The notes under the pieces were generated by a model that had not been told where the DNA came from, did no database searches, and worked only from the letters and a program-made list of their open reading frames with translations. A stretch of DNA of 64,000 nt from assembly GCF_014649795.1 (NCBI RefSeq), contig NZ_BMTS01000007.1, positions 1 through 64,000 on the forward strand, written 5' to 3'. Origin of the DNA: Streptomyces melanogenes (GTDB lineage Bacteria > Actinomycetota > Actinomycetes > Streptomycetales > Streptomycetaceae). The position numbers and the translations under genes were made by a program. Positions 17,296 to 26,376 of this stretch are shown here, in pieces (positions within the stretch are counted from its first letter, which is position 1; the number at the start of each line of letters is the position of its first letter).

Positions 17296-18528
17296 CTACT
17301 CGCTCTTGCAGGCGGTGACGTTGTCGTTGGTGCCGGGTACGGCCGCGGCCCGGGCCGCCTGGAAGTTGGCCTCGAACGCGCTGTAGACGGACGGTGTGGT
17401 GATGCGCAGCAGCGCCTCGTCGTTGTTGCGCAGCGCCGGACCGCTCCAGTTGTGGCTGCCGGTCCACATCAGCTTCTGGACGCTGCCCGCGTACATACCG
17501 TCCACCATCACGTTCTTGGAGTGCACGATGCGGTTCGGGGTGGTGCTGTCGGCGTCGTCATCGTGCTGGTAGCAGCGGTTGGTGATGCCGGAGACACCGT
17601 GCAGGGTGTTCCACGTCCCCGTGTCCGTCTCGCTGTAGACGAGGTCCACCAGACACCCCGCCCCGGCGAGCGCGCGCAGCTTGTCGGCCACGTCCTGGCG
17701 GCTGATCTTCAGCATGGCCGCGTGGACGGTCGTACGGTGCGAGCCGGCGGTGTCCGTCCAGCGGCAGGTGATGTTGTCCAGCGCGTTCACGACGGTGTCG
17801 GTGGTCGCGTCGGTGCCCGCGCGCGGGAAGAAGTAGTACTTGTAGTCGCCCGCGTTTCCGTACGTATACGACCAGGCGGCGCGGTTCTGCGCGGGCAGCT
17901 TGTCGAAGTAGGAGAGGTAGCCGCCGTACAGCTCGGCGTTGCCCGCGACGGTGACCGAACTGTTCCAGTAGCGCGTGTAGTTGGACGGCGTCAGGTTCGA
18001 GGTGAGCTGCATGACGACGTTCTTCTGGGCGCCGCCGCCGACACTGCCGGCCAGCAGGACCTTGTTGTGGTTGATGCCGGTCCCCGCCGGACCCAGACAG
18101 GAGCTGCCGGTGGCGCAGAGCTTCACGTACGAGCTTTGCGAGGTGTCCGTACCGAGAGCGGCACGCAGGATGTCGTACGCCTTCGGGTAGTCGAGGGTGC
18201 TCGCGTCCAGGACCACCTTGACGCTGATGCCGCGGTCCGCCTTCGCGGCGACCAGCTCGTTGGCGACCGTCTCGTCCCACAGGTGGTACATGGCCAGCCG
18301 CAGTGCGGTTCCGCCGTCGGCGTTGGCGACGACGGACCGTACCTGGCTGCGGATCGCCTGCTGTGCGGCGTCGTCACCGGTCGGATCGTTGAAGACCGGG
18401 CCGGTCGTCACCGTGGCGGCGCTCGCGGTGTCCACGGGCCCGACCAGCATCCCGGTGAGCACCCCCGTGGCGACGGCGAACGCGCCGACGGCGGTGCGCA
18501 GTCGGCCGGGTATACGGATGGACTTCAT
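17296..18528 (-). CDS. Secreted phospholipase D-like protein
   Basis: The 410-residue protein begins with a Sec-type signal peptide (MKSIRIPGRLRTAVGAFAVA, cleavage near TASA-AT). It has two half-domains of the PLD superfamily. The second HKD motif is intact, IVHSKNVMVDG followed by the WTGSHNWSG loop. The first reads INHNKVLLAG: His and Lys are kept, but Gly stands where the Asp of H-x-K-x4-D belongs. The two His residues form the phosphodiester active site, so hydrolysis remains possible. Cys-rich ends suggest disulfides outside the cell. Substrate could be phospholipid or nucleic acid; Streptomyces secrete both kinds. Transcribed toward the orphan two-gene operon. Confidence 0.87.
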   Translation of the reverse strand: MKSIRIPGRLRTAVGAFAVATGVLTGMLVGPVDTASAATVTTGPVFNDPTGDDAAQQAIRSQVRSVVANADGGTALRLAMYHLWDETVANELVAAKADRGISVKVVLDASTLDYPKAYDILRAALGTDTSQSSYVKLCATGSSCLGPAGTGINHNKVLLAGSVGGGAQKNVVMQLTSNLTPSNYTRYWNSSVTVAGNAELYGGYLSYFDKLPAQNRAAWSYTYGNAGDYKYYFFPRAGTDATTDTVVNALDNITCRWTDTAGSHRTTVHAAMLKISRQDVADKLRALAGAGCLVDLVYSETDTGTWNTLHGVSGITNRCYQHDDDADSTTPNRIVHSKNVMVDGMYAGSVQKLMWTGSHNWSGPALRNNDEALLRITTPSVYSAFEANFQAARAAAVPGTNDNVTACKSE

Positions 18529-18563
18529 ATCTCCCCCTGTGAGATCCCCAAATTTCGCGCATC

Positions 18564-19592
18564 TTAGCGGCGCGTGGCGATCTCTGGAGCCTGACGGTCC
18601 GCGTGGAGCGCGGCGGTGCCCCCGAGCGTGGTGCTGCGGTGCTCGCCGGGCGTCATGCCGTAAGTCCTACGGAACGCGCGGCTGAACCACGCGGGGTCGA
18701 CGAGACCCCATCTCGCCGCGACGGCGCGAATCGGCAAGGAGCGGAGGGCGGGTGTGCCGAGGTCGGCGTAGCACCGTTCGAGTCGGCGGCGCCGGATGCT
18801 GGCGGACACCGTCTCGGGCCGGCTGCGGAAGAGCTGATGCAGGTGCCGCACGGAGATGTTGTGCCGCGCGGCCACGGCACCGGCGTCGAGCTGCGGGTCG
18901 GCGAGGTTGTCGTCGATGAAGGTGTCGATGGCGGCCAGCAGGAGCTGGTGCCGCGTCTCGGCGGGGAGTCGTTCCTGCGTACCGATCCGCTCGGCCAGGA
19001 GGCCGGTCGCCAGGTCGAGGCTCACCGCACCGAGTCGTGTGCAGTCGGCCTCGTCCAGGGCGGATGCCTCCTGGACGACGGAGCGGAGGTACTGGGCGAG
19101 GACACGGCCGAACCCCGATGCCGCGGGCATCCTGTGGGCGAGCAGTTCCTCGACCCTCTTGCGCGGGAGGGGGACCAGTGAGTGGGGCAGGTGCAGGATG
19201 ATCGCACGGGACAGGCCGCCCCCCGGGCTACCGCCGGCACGGCCGCTGTAGGGACGGGACGAGGTCCACATCGCGAAGTCTCCGGCGTCCAGGTGTGTTT
19301 CATTCCGTCCCTGGGCCACGTGCATCGCCCCCTCCAGGATCAGGGTGAGCTCGAAGGTCTCGGGGTCGGAGCGCCGCACGAGTCGCGCGGGGCGGTCCGA
19401 GGTGATCGGGGAGAACGCCATCGTTGTCACCTGGGCAGGGCCGAGTGGGAGAAATCCGACACGGCCGACGAAGTCCGGGACGCAGTCGCTGCTGATGCGG
19501 GTCGGGGCCACTCCTTGTTCCACGATCCCGCGCCACCATTCGAACCTGTGCTCCGGGGGCAGACCGGCGGTGTCGATCTCCGTGAAGACCAT
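18564..19592 (-). CDS. AraC family transcriptional regulator
   Basis: This 342-residue regulator has an N-terminal AraC_binding_2-type sensor part (about 1-190; FELTLILEGAMHVAQGRNET, then the DAGDFAMWTSSRPY element) and a C-terminal pair of helix-turn-helix motifs (about 235-330), with HNISVRHLHQLFRS as the first and WGLVDPAWFSRAFRRTYGM as the second. The ligand is unknown. It lies 35 bp before the PLD-like gene's upstream edge and is transcribed in the same direction, away from the I36-inhibitor gene, so it may control either. No operator was identified. Confidence 0.9.
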   Translation of the reverse strand: MVFTEIDTAGLPPEHRFEWWRGIVEQGVAPTRISSDCVPDFVGRVGFLPLGPAQVTTMAFSPITSDRPARLVRRSDPETFELTLILEGAMHVAQGRNETHLDAGDFAMWTSSRPYSGRAGGSPGGGLSRAIILHLPHSLVPLPRKRVEELLAHRMPAASGFGRVLAQYLRSVVQEASALDEADCTRLGAVSLDLATGLLAERIGTQERLPAETRHQLLLAAIDTFIDDNLADPQLDAGAVAARHNISVRHLHQLFRSRPETVSASIRRRRLERCYADLGTPALRSLPIRAVAARWGLVDPAWFSRAFRRTYGMTPGEHRSTTLGGTAALHADRQAPEIATRR

Positions 19593-19907
19593 TCGCCCTC
19601 ATCTCGGTATGCGGCTTCGGCACTGCCGTATCAGCTTGCGGGCGACCGGGAGTGGCAGCGGGTCCACGGTGACCAACCTGGCCGAGCCCCCTGCCTTTTT
19701 GGGCCGGATAGCCTCGTGCGCGCAGAAGCAACAAAGGCTGCGCCCATGGACAATGACGTCGGCGGGCGGTCGAACGCAGACTTGGCGCAGGGGGCGAGGG
19801 CGGCGCGCACGACCCGCGTCCGGCTGCGGCGGGAACGAACCCCGCACGCGATACCGGTCGTTCGTCACGGCCTCGCCCCGGTCCTATCCCACGACCGAGG
19901 AGCGAGG
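19593..19907. other. Divergent intergenic region
   Basis: The 315 bp between the AraC gene and the I36-inhibitor gene must hold promoters for both. Open frames in it are short and lack ribosome-binding sites. No clear inverted repeat for an AraC-type site was found by eye. Confidence 0.4.
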
Positions 19908-20303
19908 ATGCGCAGACGAGGTCTGATGGTGACGGCGCTGGCCGCGTTGAGTCTCACCGCGGGCACCGTGGCGGCGGCCGCCCCGGCGAGCGCGGACAGT
20001 TGCGTCGACGGGTGGTTCTGCCTCTACTACAACTCGAACGGAGGCGGTGCGTTCGTCAGGATCGGCGGGAACATCCCCAACCTGACGAACACCAAGTTCA
20101 ACGCCTGCGGCTGGAACTGCAACGGCATCGGGCAGAGCGTCTGGAACAACGCGGGATCGGCGCGGAACACCAACGACTTCTACGCCGCCACCGTCTTCTA
20201 CCGCTTCGATTACAAGGGAGCGAGTGACTTCATTCCCACCAACTACCTCAGCAGCCTGCCGAATACGTACAACGAGGACGCGTCCGTGCTGTTCGGGCCG
20301 TGA
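19908..20303 (+). CDS. Secreted peptidase inhibitor family I36 (SMPI-like)
   Basis: The 131-residue precursor has the signal peptide MRRRGLMVTALAALSLTAGT ending at ASA-DS and a mature domain of about 100 residues starting SCVDGWFCLYYNSNGGGAF. This is the beta/gamma-crystallin-like fold of Streptomyces metalloproteinase inhibitor, with paired Cys (CVDG, FCLY, ACGWNC). SMPI blocks thermolysin-type zinc proteases. The GAGGAGCGAGG site just before the ATG sets the start. Its stop codon overlaps the next gene's GTG start, so the two products are made together. A collagenase of another zinc-protease family is encoded 15 kb away. Confidence 0.88.
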   Translation: MRRRGLMVTALAALSLTAGTVAAAAPASADSCVDGWFCLYYNSNGGGAFVRIGGNIPNLTNTKFNACGWNCNGIGQSVWNNAGSARNTNDFYAATVFYRFDYKGASDFIPTNYLSSLPNTYNEDASVLFGP

Positions 20304-21124
20304 AGATGAGACGGACCGCGGTAGCGTCCTGCGCTGTCGCCGTGTGTGTGGCTATCGGCGGCGCGGCCGGATACGCGACGACCACCGGCGGTACGGGGAG
20401 AGCAGGGACCGGACGGGCGGAGCTCCCCGTACAGGCGTATCTGCTGAGCTACCAGCAGCGCGACGACCTCAACAGGGCGTACGAACGGCTGGTGGAGCGC
20501 TGTATGCGCGAACGGGGGGCGTCGATTCAGGCGCTGACACACGTACGCCCGCCTCTGAAGGACCTCCTGGAACGCCGGTACGGCTTGACCGACCTGGAAC
20601 AGGCCGAACAGTACGGTTACGGGCTCCCTCCGTCCCGAGACACCGCGCCACCCACCGCGCCGAAGCTGACGACGGCCCAGCGCCGGGTCTACGACGGCGC
20701 CTCCGGCGGGGGACAGCCACGAGGCTGTGTGGACTGGGCCGTACGCCAACTCGGCGACACCTCCCGGGCGCGGGACACGCCCTTCGCCATGAAACTGCAG
20801 CGGGGGACATGGGACGCGTCGGCCAAGGATCCTCGTGTCGTCGCGGCGGTGGCCCGATGGTCGTCGTGCATGAGTGCGCGCGGCTACCACCTCTCCTCGC
20901 CCGTGGACACGCCCGTCAAGGAAGCCGCCGACAAGGCCGCCGAGCGGGCACAGGCCACGGCGGAGGTGCGGTGCAACCGGTCCTCCGGCGTCGTCCGTGA
21001 GTGGTTCGCGGTCGAGGCCGCCTATCAGGAGGAAGCGATCGAACGCGACAAGGGCACGCTGACCGCCGAACGATCCGCCGCGTTGCGAGTCGTCGACCGG
21101 GCACGAGCGGTGCTCGACGGCTGA
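20300..21124 (+). CDS. Secreted orphan protein with paired Cys motifs
   Basis: A 274-residue protein starting at GTG 20300 inside the GTGA overlap with the preceding inhibitor gene (an ATG two codons later is the alternative). MRRTAVASCAVAVCVAIGGA is a likely signal peptide or N-terminal anchor. The mature part is helical and has recurring CM-x-x-R/A-G elements, ERCMRERGASIQ and SSCMSARGYHLS, seen in actinobacterial secreted proteins of unknown function. Because it is translationally coupled to the I36 inhibitor, a joint extracellular role is plausible. No catalytic motif is visible. Confidence 0.78.
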   Translation: MKMRRTAVASCAVAVCVAIGGAAGYATTTGGTGRAGTGRAELPVQAYLLSYQQRDDLNRAYERLVERCMRERGASIQALTHVRPPLKDLLERRYGLTDLEQAEQYGYGLPPSRDTAPPTAPKLTTAQRRVYDGASGGGQPRGCVDWAVRQLGDTSRARDTPFAMKLQRGTWDASAKDPRVVAAVARWSSCMSARGYHLSSPVDTPVKEAADKAAERAQATAEVRCNRSSGVVREWFAVEAAYQEEAIERDKGTLTAERSAALRVVDRARAVLDG

Positions 21125-21164
21125 GAGGTGGCCAACGGGGGGAAGGGGGTACGGGGGCGGCAGC

Positions 21165-21395
21165 ATGACTGTCGCCCCTCACCCCCTCCGGTCGCCGAAG
21201 GTCGTGGAAGATTTCCATGACGCCTCCGCCGGTTTCGACCGGAAGCGGGACGACGTCCGGCAGTTCCCCGCGCGCGAGCCGGCGGAAGTGATCTGCCACG
21301 GCGACGCGGCGACATACAACACGGTCTTCCAGAACCAACTCCCTGTCGCGCTGATCGACTTCGACACGGCCCACCCCGTGGAGCCCCCACGGTGA
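21165..21395 (+). pseudogene. Remnant of an aminoglycoside/choline phosphotransferase family gene
   Basis: The 76-codon frame carries the heart of the APH kinase fold: PAREPAEVICHGDAATYNTVF, with the catalytic HGD and Mg-binding Asn, and ALIDFDTAHP, with the DFD metal Asp. About 100 residues that should precede this and about 70 that should follow are missing on both sides, and no matching sequence appears in the flanks (21396-21591 holds nothing recognisable). It cannot be a functional kinase and is most likely a decaying gene. Confidence 0.75.
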
Positions 21396-21591
21396 GGCTG
21401 AGGCGCTCGCAAAAACCAGTGGATCAGCGCCGCCGTGTGCCATTACCGTGCTGCTGAACCAAGTCGCCCAGGCAAGGACGTCCCGTTGTACACCCTGTGA
21501 GACCTCCCACGAGCTGATCGGTCGCGCGTCGCGCCTTTGCGCCGCGCCGCTTTTTGCTGCGGATTTCTCACACTGAAACCGGTGTACTTCT

Positions 21592-22140
21592 ATGCTCAAC
21601 ACCTGGGTTGTCATACCCACCTGCCTGCCGCTCGTTCTCCGCCGTTGCCACGCGTGCACGTCCGAGCGCTTCCGGACGAGCGGTAAGTTCCGCGTCAACG
21701 CCAACCACAAGCTCATCGACGCCTGGCTCCTCGCGCTCTGCACCACTTGTGGGGACACCACGAAGCTCACGGTCTTCGAGCGGACGAACGTGCGCTCCGT
21801 ACGACCTGAGCTGCTGGACCGGATGCACGACAACGACCCAGGTCTGGCGGCCGAGGTGCTCCAGGATCCGGTCGTACGGCGTCGCAACCGCATCGCCCTC
21901 GACTGGGACAACGCCTGGCGCCTCGACACCGGCGGATCGGATCATCTGGACCGCGAGGTGATGGACATCTCGGTCCGTTTCGCGGCGCGGATCCCTGTCC
22001 GGCCGGTGCGGCTGATCGCCGAAGGGTGCGGTCTTTCGCGGGCCGAGGTCGAGCGGCTGATCGAGGAGGGCAAGCTCGTCTCGGCGGTCCGGCTGAGCGG
22101 CAAGCTCTCCGGCGACTTCACCTTCACGCTCAAGCGCTGA
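21592..22140 (+). CDS. DUF1062 domain protein
   Basis: This 182-residue cytosolic protein matches the DUF1062 pattern: an N-terminal zinc-ribbon-like RRCHACTSERF and a second Cys pair LCTTCGDTTK, a middle segment with the NANHKLIDAWLLALC motif, and the C-terminal part GLSRAEVERLIEEGKL, which looks like an S4-type RNA-binding helix pair. Function is unknown; the zinc-ribbon plus S4-like tail suggests RNA contact. It stands alone, followed by two hairpins. Confidence 0.82.
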   Translation: MLNTWVVIPTCLPLVLRRCHACTSERFRTSGKFRVNANHKLIDAWLLALCTTCGDTTKLTVFERTNVRSVRPELLDRMHDNDPGLAAEVLQDPVVRRRNRIALDWDNAWRLDTGGSDHLDREVMDISVRFAARIPVRPVRLIAEGCGLSRAEVERLIEEGKLVSAVRLSGKLSGDFTFTLKR

Positions 22141-22144
22141 GTCC

Positions 22145-22208
22145 GGCTCGGTTCGCCGAGCCTCCGCATGACCAGGGACCTGTCCGGCGGCGAGACCCGC
22201 CGCCGGAC
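22145..22208 (+). terminator. Two tandem hairpins after the DUF1062 gene
   Basis: The first hairpin is a 7-bp perfect stem (22145-22151 with 22156-22162) closed by a TTCG tetraloop, 4 bp after the stop codon. The second is an 11-bp perfect stem (22182-22192 with 22198-22208) with loop AGACC. Together they make a strong terminator before the FabV gene. Confidence 0.75.
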
Positions 22209-22362
22209 GGGCCTCCAATAGTGGAAACCCTCCAAGTCCGGGTCGACACCGTTGTGCCGGTCAAGATCACCAAGTCCCTCCGTGCGGCCGCAGACTTGCG
22301 GGACGGGGTGGCCGCGTTGGCCGCCGCGTCCTTGTTCGTGGCGACATCTGGGGGACCACACC

Positions 22363-23592
22363 GTGAGCGAACGCGTCATCGCGCCCAAGAGCCGGGGCTT
22401 CCTCTTCCTCGACTCCCACCCCGACGGCTGCCGACAGCTGGTGGACGAGATGTGGCAGGCCGTCCCCGCCCCGGTCACCGCAGAGGGCGAGGGGCCGGTG
22501 GCCCTGGTCATCGGCTCCTCCGCCGGGTACGGCCTGGCCGCCACGATCGCGGGCCTGGCCCGTGTCGGGATCCGCGGCATCGGCGTGTGCTTCGAGAAGG
22601 CGCCCGGGCGCCGCACCGGCACGGCAGGCTGGTACCGCACCGCAGCCACCGCCCGGCTCGCCCAGCAGCACGGGCGGGACATGGTCTTCCTCAACGGCGA
22701 TGCGTTCGGCGACGCGATGAAGGAGCAGGTCGCCGACCTCCTCGCCGAGCGGTTCGGAGGACGGCTCGACTTCCTGATCTACTCGGTGGCCGCGCCCCGC
22801 CGCACCGACCCGGACACCGGCGACGTGTACGCCTCGGTCCTCAAGCCGGTCGGCTCGCCGTACACCACCAAGACCCTCGTCTTCGACGCGGACGGCGCCC
22901 CGGAGGTCAGGGAGGTCACCACCGCGCCGGCCGAGGGCGACGACATCGAGCAGACCGTGGCGGTGATGGGCGGCACCGACTGGGAACGGTGGATCACGTT
23001 CCTGGCCGACCGGTCCCTGCTCGCCGACGGCTTCACCACCGCCGCCCTGTCCTACATCGGCTCGCCGCTCACCGCCGCGATCTACCGGCAGGGCACCATC
23101 GGCGCCGCGAAGGCCCATCTCGAAGCCACCGCACGCACGCTGGACGAGCGCCTCGGCAAGACCGTGGGCGGCAGGGCCGTCACCTCGGTCAACGCCGCCG
23201 CCGTCACCCAGTCCTCCACCGCCATCCCCGGCATCGCCCTGTACACCGGGCTGCTGCGCGGCGTCCTCGGCGACACCATGGTCAACCCGGTCGGACAGCT
23301 GGTGGAGCTGTGGGACCAGCTGACCGGCGCCCGCCCGCTCGACCTCGACGACGAGGGCCGGGTCCGCCTCGACACCTGGGAACTCGCCCCCGCCGTACAG
23401 GACGCCGTCGCCGCACGCTGGTCCACCGCCACCAGCGACACCATCACCGAACTCGCCGACCTCGACTGGTTCAGCGACGAGGTCCACCGCCTCTACGGCT
23501 TCTCCGTCCCCGGCGTCGACTACACCACCCCCGTCGAAACCGATGTCCCCTGGCCCGTCCCGACCGCCTTGGACACTCGCGTATGCGACTGA
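22363..23592 (+). CDS. fabV: Enoyl-ACP/trans-2-enoyl-CoA reductase, FabV type
   Basis: The 409-residue monomeric reductase uses NADH to saturate the trans-2 double bond of enoyl-ACP or enoyl-CoA, the last step of each fatty-acid elongation cycle. The FabV signature is clear: the NADH-binding GSSAGYGLAAT near residue 50, the SVAAPRRTDP element, and the active-site Tyr241 and Lys250 spaced by eight residues (Y-x8-K), rather than the six of FabI. The ATP-grasp or flavin motifs of other types are absent. The GTG at 22363 follows GGGGGA at 7 bases. FabV enzymes resist triclosan, so it could add resistance to the usual FabI; whether FabI is present elsewhere is not known. Confidence 0.93.
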   Translation: MSERVIAPKSRGFLFLDSHPDGCRQLVDEMWQAVPAPVTAEGEGPVALVIGSSAGYGLAATIAGLARVGIRGIGVCFEKAPGRRTGTAGWYRTAATARLAQQHGRDMVFLNGDAFGDAMKEQVADLLAERFGGRLDFLIYSVAAPRRTDPDTGDVYASVLKPVGSPYTTKTLVFDADGAPEVREVTTAPAEGDDIEQTVAVMGGTDWERWITFLADRSLLADGFTTAALSYIGSPLTAAIYRQGTIGAAKAHLEATARTLDERLGKTVGGRAVTSVNAAAVTQSSTAIPGIALYTGLLRGVLGDTMVNPVGQLVELWDQLTGARPLDLDDEGRVRLDTWELAPAVQDAVAARWSTATSDTITELADLDWFSDEVHRLYGFSVPGVDYTTPVETDVPWPVPTALDTRVCD

Positions 23593-23760
23593 GCGTCTGC
23601 GCCATGGGCGCGCGAGGTGCTCTCGCGATGAGATGAGCTCGTCACCGGGTGCGGCGGAACACCTTCTCCATCGAGAAGCCCCCCGCACCGGTGGCCGCCA
23701 TCGAGGATCGCGCCGGACCTACACGGCCGGTCAGGACCATCACAGCACCCGGAGGGCCCC

Positions 23761-24342
23761 ATGAGTCACGAACAGACGTCCCGCACTGCTTTTCCGCCCA
23801 CCGCTATGTCTGTCGGACAGTCGGCGCGGGACCGGCTGACGGGAGTGCTCCTGGGCGCCGCCGCTCTCGCGATGGGCCTGATGGCGGGTCTCTTCTTCGC
23901 CTTCGACGTCTCCGTGATGCCGGGCCTGGCGAAGACGGACGACCGTACGTACGCCACGGCCATGCAGAACTTCAACTCCGTCATCGACGGCAGCGGCCCC
24001 TTCGTGCTGGTCTTCGTCGGTGCGCTGGCGGTCACCGCCTGGGCCGCGTTCCGCGCCTTCCGCAAGGGCCAACGGGCGATGGGGCAGTGGCTCCTGGCCG
24101 CCGCACTCTGCTACACGGCCGTACTGGCGCTGACCATGGGGATCAACATCCCGCTCAACAACAAGCTGGCCGACCTGGGCCACCCGGGCCCCGCCACCGA
24201 CTACTCGGTGATCGAGGACTTCAAGGGAACCTGGGAGACCGCCAACATCTTCCGCACCCTCCTGTGCCTCACCGCACTGGGCGGCATCGTGCGCGCACTG
24301 CTCCTGCACGGCCGCGCCACGGCGACGAGCACCGCTTCATGA
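23761..24342 (+). CDS. DUF1772 (anthrone oxygenase-like) membrane protein
   Basis: This 193-residue protein has four predicted membrane helices: one at about 25-50 (GVLLGAAALAMGLMAGLFFAF), one at 80-100 (FVLVFVGALAVTAWAA), one at 110-135 and one at 165-190. The pattern FDVSVMPGLA, the conserved FNSVIDG and INIPLNNKL match the DUF1772/anthrone-oxygenase family. Known relatives oxidise anthrones in polyketide pathways, but the family is broad; no aromatic polyketide genes are nearby. Single gene, same direction as the next one. Confidence 0.82.
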   Translation: MSHEQTSRTAFPPTAMSVGQSARDRLTGVLLGAAALAMGLMAGLFFAFDVSVMPGLAKTDDRTYATAMQNFNSVIDGSGPFVLVFVGALAVTAWAAFRAFRKGQRAMGQWLLAAALCYTAVLALTMGINIPLNNKLADLGHPGPATDYSVIEDFKGTWETANIFRTLLCLTALGGIVRALLLHGRATATSTAS

Positions 24343-24360
24343 TCGGGCAGGATGGAGCGC

Positions 24361-26337
24361 ATGTCTGATGCCTTGATACGTCGCACGCCGCCCCACGACG
24401 ACGACCTGATCGCCCCCGCTCTCAGTGGGTTCGTCGAGGGTTCCGGATACTGGCGGGCCGGTACGCTCGCCGGATTCGCGGACGCCGGGGACTACTTGAC
24501 CGGTCGCGGCGAGGGCGTCCCGGCACAGTACAAGGGGTGGGGCTGGTCCCGGTTCATCGGACGCATCGGTGCCGTGGCGCTGCGGGCCACCGCCTTCCAC
24601 ATCCGGCCCGAGCTGCGGGAAGTCCTGCTGAGCATGCTGGAGGTATGGGCCGAAACCCCCTTCGCCGACCCGGACGTGCGGCGCCGGATGCGTACGGGGA
24701 CCATCGAACTCGCCGAGGACAGCGTGTACGCCGCGCGCAACGGCGATGGTGCCCTGCTGGTGCTGCACGGACTCGCCACGGGCGAGCAGGGGCGGCACTT
24801 CGTCGAACTCCGCACGGGGCAGGTTGATCCGCCCGCGCCCGGGCGGATCGTCGCCTCCGAGCCCGTGCCCTCGGCCAGTTGGGAGACCCCGGAACGGCTG
24901 CGCCGGCTCGCCGGTCTCGTACGAGAGAACGGCCCGGCTCCCTGGGACCGCGCGGCGGCCACGGCGCTCGCCCGGGCGACCGGGCTCAGCCACGCCGCGG
25001 CCGCACTGCTGCTCGCCGGGATCCCCGATGTGTCGTACGGGTATCGAGGCCTGGACACCGAGGCGCGCAAGGTCATGGGGCTCAAGCAGTCCGAAGCCGA
25101 CGCCGGGGAACGCGAGCTGATGGCACTGCGGGTGCCCGCGCGTCTCGATCTGCTGGCCGCCGTACTGCCCGACGACCCGGAGCAGCTGTGGCAGCCGGGC
25201 GGGCAGGCGGCGCTCGCCGAGCGCATCGCCGAGGCCTGGCGCGCCCAGCAGGGCGTACGCCCCGCGATCCCGGAGACGACGCTCACCGTGGCGGCCGAGC
25301 ACGACAGCGTGCGCATGGCCCCGGCCGCGGTGTGCACGCTGTTCGCCGATCCCGCGAGCGATCCGGTGCTCACCCGTGACCCCGACACCCGGCTGCGAGC
25401 GAGCAGTGTCATCGGCCACGGCTGGGAGGGCGACGAGGGGTTCCGTTTCAAGGAGCGCCTCGAAGTGGCCTGCGCGGCCATCGACTGGATCTACGCCGAG
25501 CTGCCCGCAGGGGATCCCGTACGCGAGGGTGTTCCGCAGGTGGTCGCGCTGCTGCGGGAGCGGCTGGCCCACCCGCGGTTGCTGCTCGACGCCGACGGCA
25601 ACCGCCTGCGCGGCCGGACCGTGGCAGATCTGCTCCCGGCCTTTCCCGGCGCCGAAGCGTACCTGGACGCCGTCGAGCCGCTGGACCATCCCACGCTCGA
25701 CGACGGACTGGTCGTCGTGGCCGAGGCGGGATTCGACCGGCGCGGCGAGCGGGGCGCCCCGGGCATCTACTTCCGGCCCGGCAAGTACAGCGCGGACGAG
25801 CGCTCGCAGCGGCTGGAGGCCGTCGTCGACGCCGAAGGATCCAACCTCGCCCGCGTGCGCTGGCTGCGGGGGCCCGAGTGCGCGCGCATCGTGGAACGGA
25901 TCACCTCCCAGACCCTGCCGCCCGGGCGCTACGAGACCGATCCCCGCTTGTCCGCACCCGACGTCGTCGACGAGGTCGTCGCCAAGACGGGCGTCGGCAC
26001 GGATGCGGCGGCGCTGTACTTGCAGTTGCTGGCGCTGCCCGCACCCACCGACCGCAGGGTCCGCCGCTGGAACCAGTGGACGGCGGCGCGCCACAAGACG
26101 GTCACGACCGAACTCGTCGAGGCGTCCCTGGTGGTCGCGGACCGGCGCCCCCGGGCCGGGCGTGGCGTGTTCCTGCCCGGCGACTGGGTCGCCGCGGACA
26201 AGCCGTTCCATCCGATGGAGACCTGGAAGGCCGATCTGCTCGACGCCCGGGTGATCGCGGGCAAGGTCCGCTCCGTACCGTTCGCCGGACCACTGCCCGA
26301 ACTCTTCGCCCGTGCTTGGCAGTCGCGCTCCCGGTGA
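24361..26337 (+). CDS. Orphan protein, 658 residues
   Basis: A long soluble protein with no signal peptide. I do not recognise it. The sequence has low identity to any motif I know, but is clearly coding: Leu/Ala/Arg-rich with helical repeats, a GYRGLDTEARKVMGLKQSEAD segment near the middle, and the C-terminal RWNQWTAARHKTVTTELVEA followed by RPRAGRGVFLPGDWV. It may belong to the actinobacterial proteins encoded near MoxR ATPase/VWA genes, but those partners are not in the window. An ATG at 24352 lies three codons earlier; 24361 is better spaced from the GGATGG purines. It is followed by the convergent PPOX gene. Confidence 0.75.
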   Translation: MSDALIRRTPPHDDDLIAPALSGFVEGSGYWRAGTLAGFADAGDYLTGRGEGVPAQYKGWGWSRFIGRIGAVALRATAFHIRPELREVLLSMLEVWAETPFADPDVRRRMRTGTIELAEDSVYAARNGDGALLVLHGLATGEQGRHFVELRTGQVDPPAPGRIVASEPVPSASWETPERLRRLAGLVRENGPAPWDRAAATALARATGLSHAAAALLLAGIPDVSYGYRGLDTEARKVMGLKQSEADAGERELMALRVPARLDLLAAVLPDDPEQLWQPGGQAALAERIAEAWRAQQGVRPAIPETTLTVAAEHDSVRMAPAAVCTLFADPASDPVLTRDPDTRLRASSVIGHGWEGDEGFRFKERLEVACAAIDWIYAELPAGDPVREGVPQVVALLRERLAHPRLLLDADGNRLRGRTVADLLPAFPGAEAYLDAVEPLDHPTLDDGLVVVAEAGFDRRGERGAPGIYFRPGKYSADERSQRLEAVVDAEGSNLARVRWLRGPECARIVERITSQTLPPGRYETDPRLSAPDVVDEVVAKTGVGTDAAALYLQLLALPAPTDRRVRRWNQWTAARHKTVTTELVEASLVVADRRPRAGRGVFLPGDWVAADKPFHPMETWKADLLDARVIAGKVRSVPFAGPLPELFARAWQSRSR

Positions 26338-26376
26338 CGACGCCTTCATCCCGACTGCGTACGACGGTTCCGAGGC

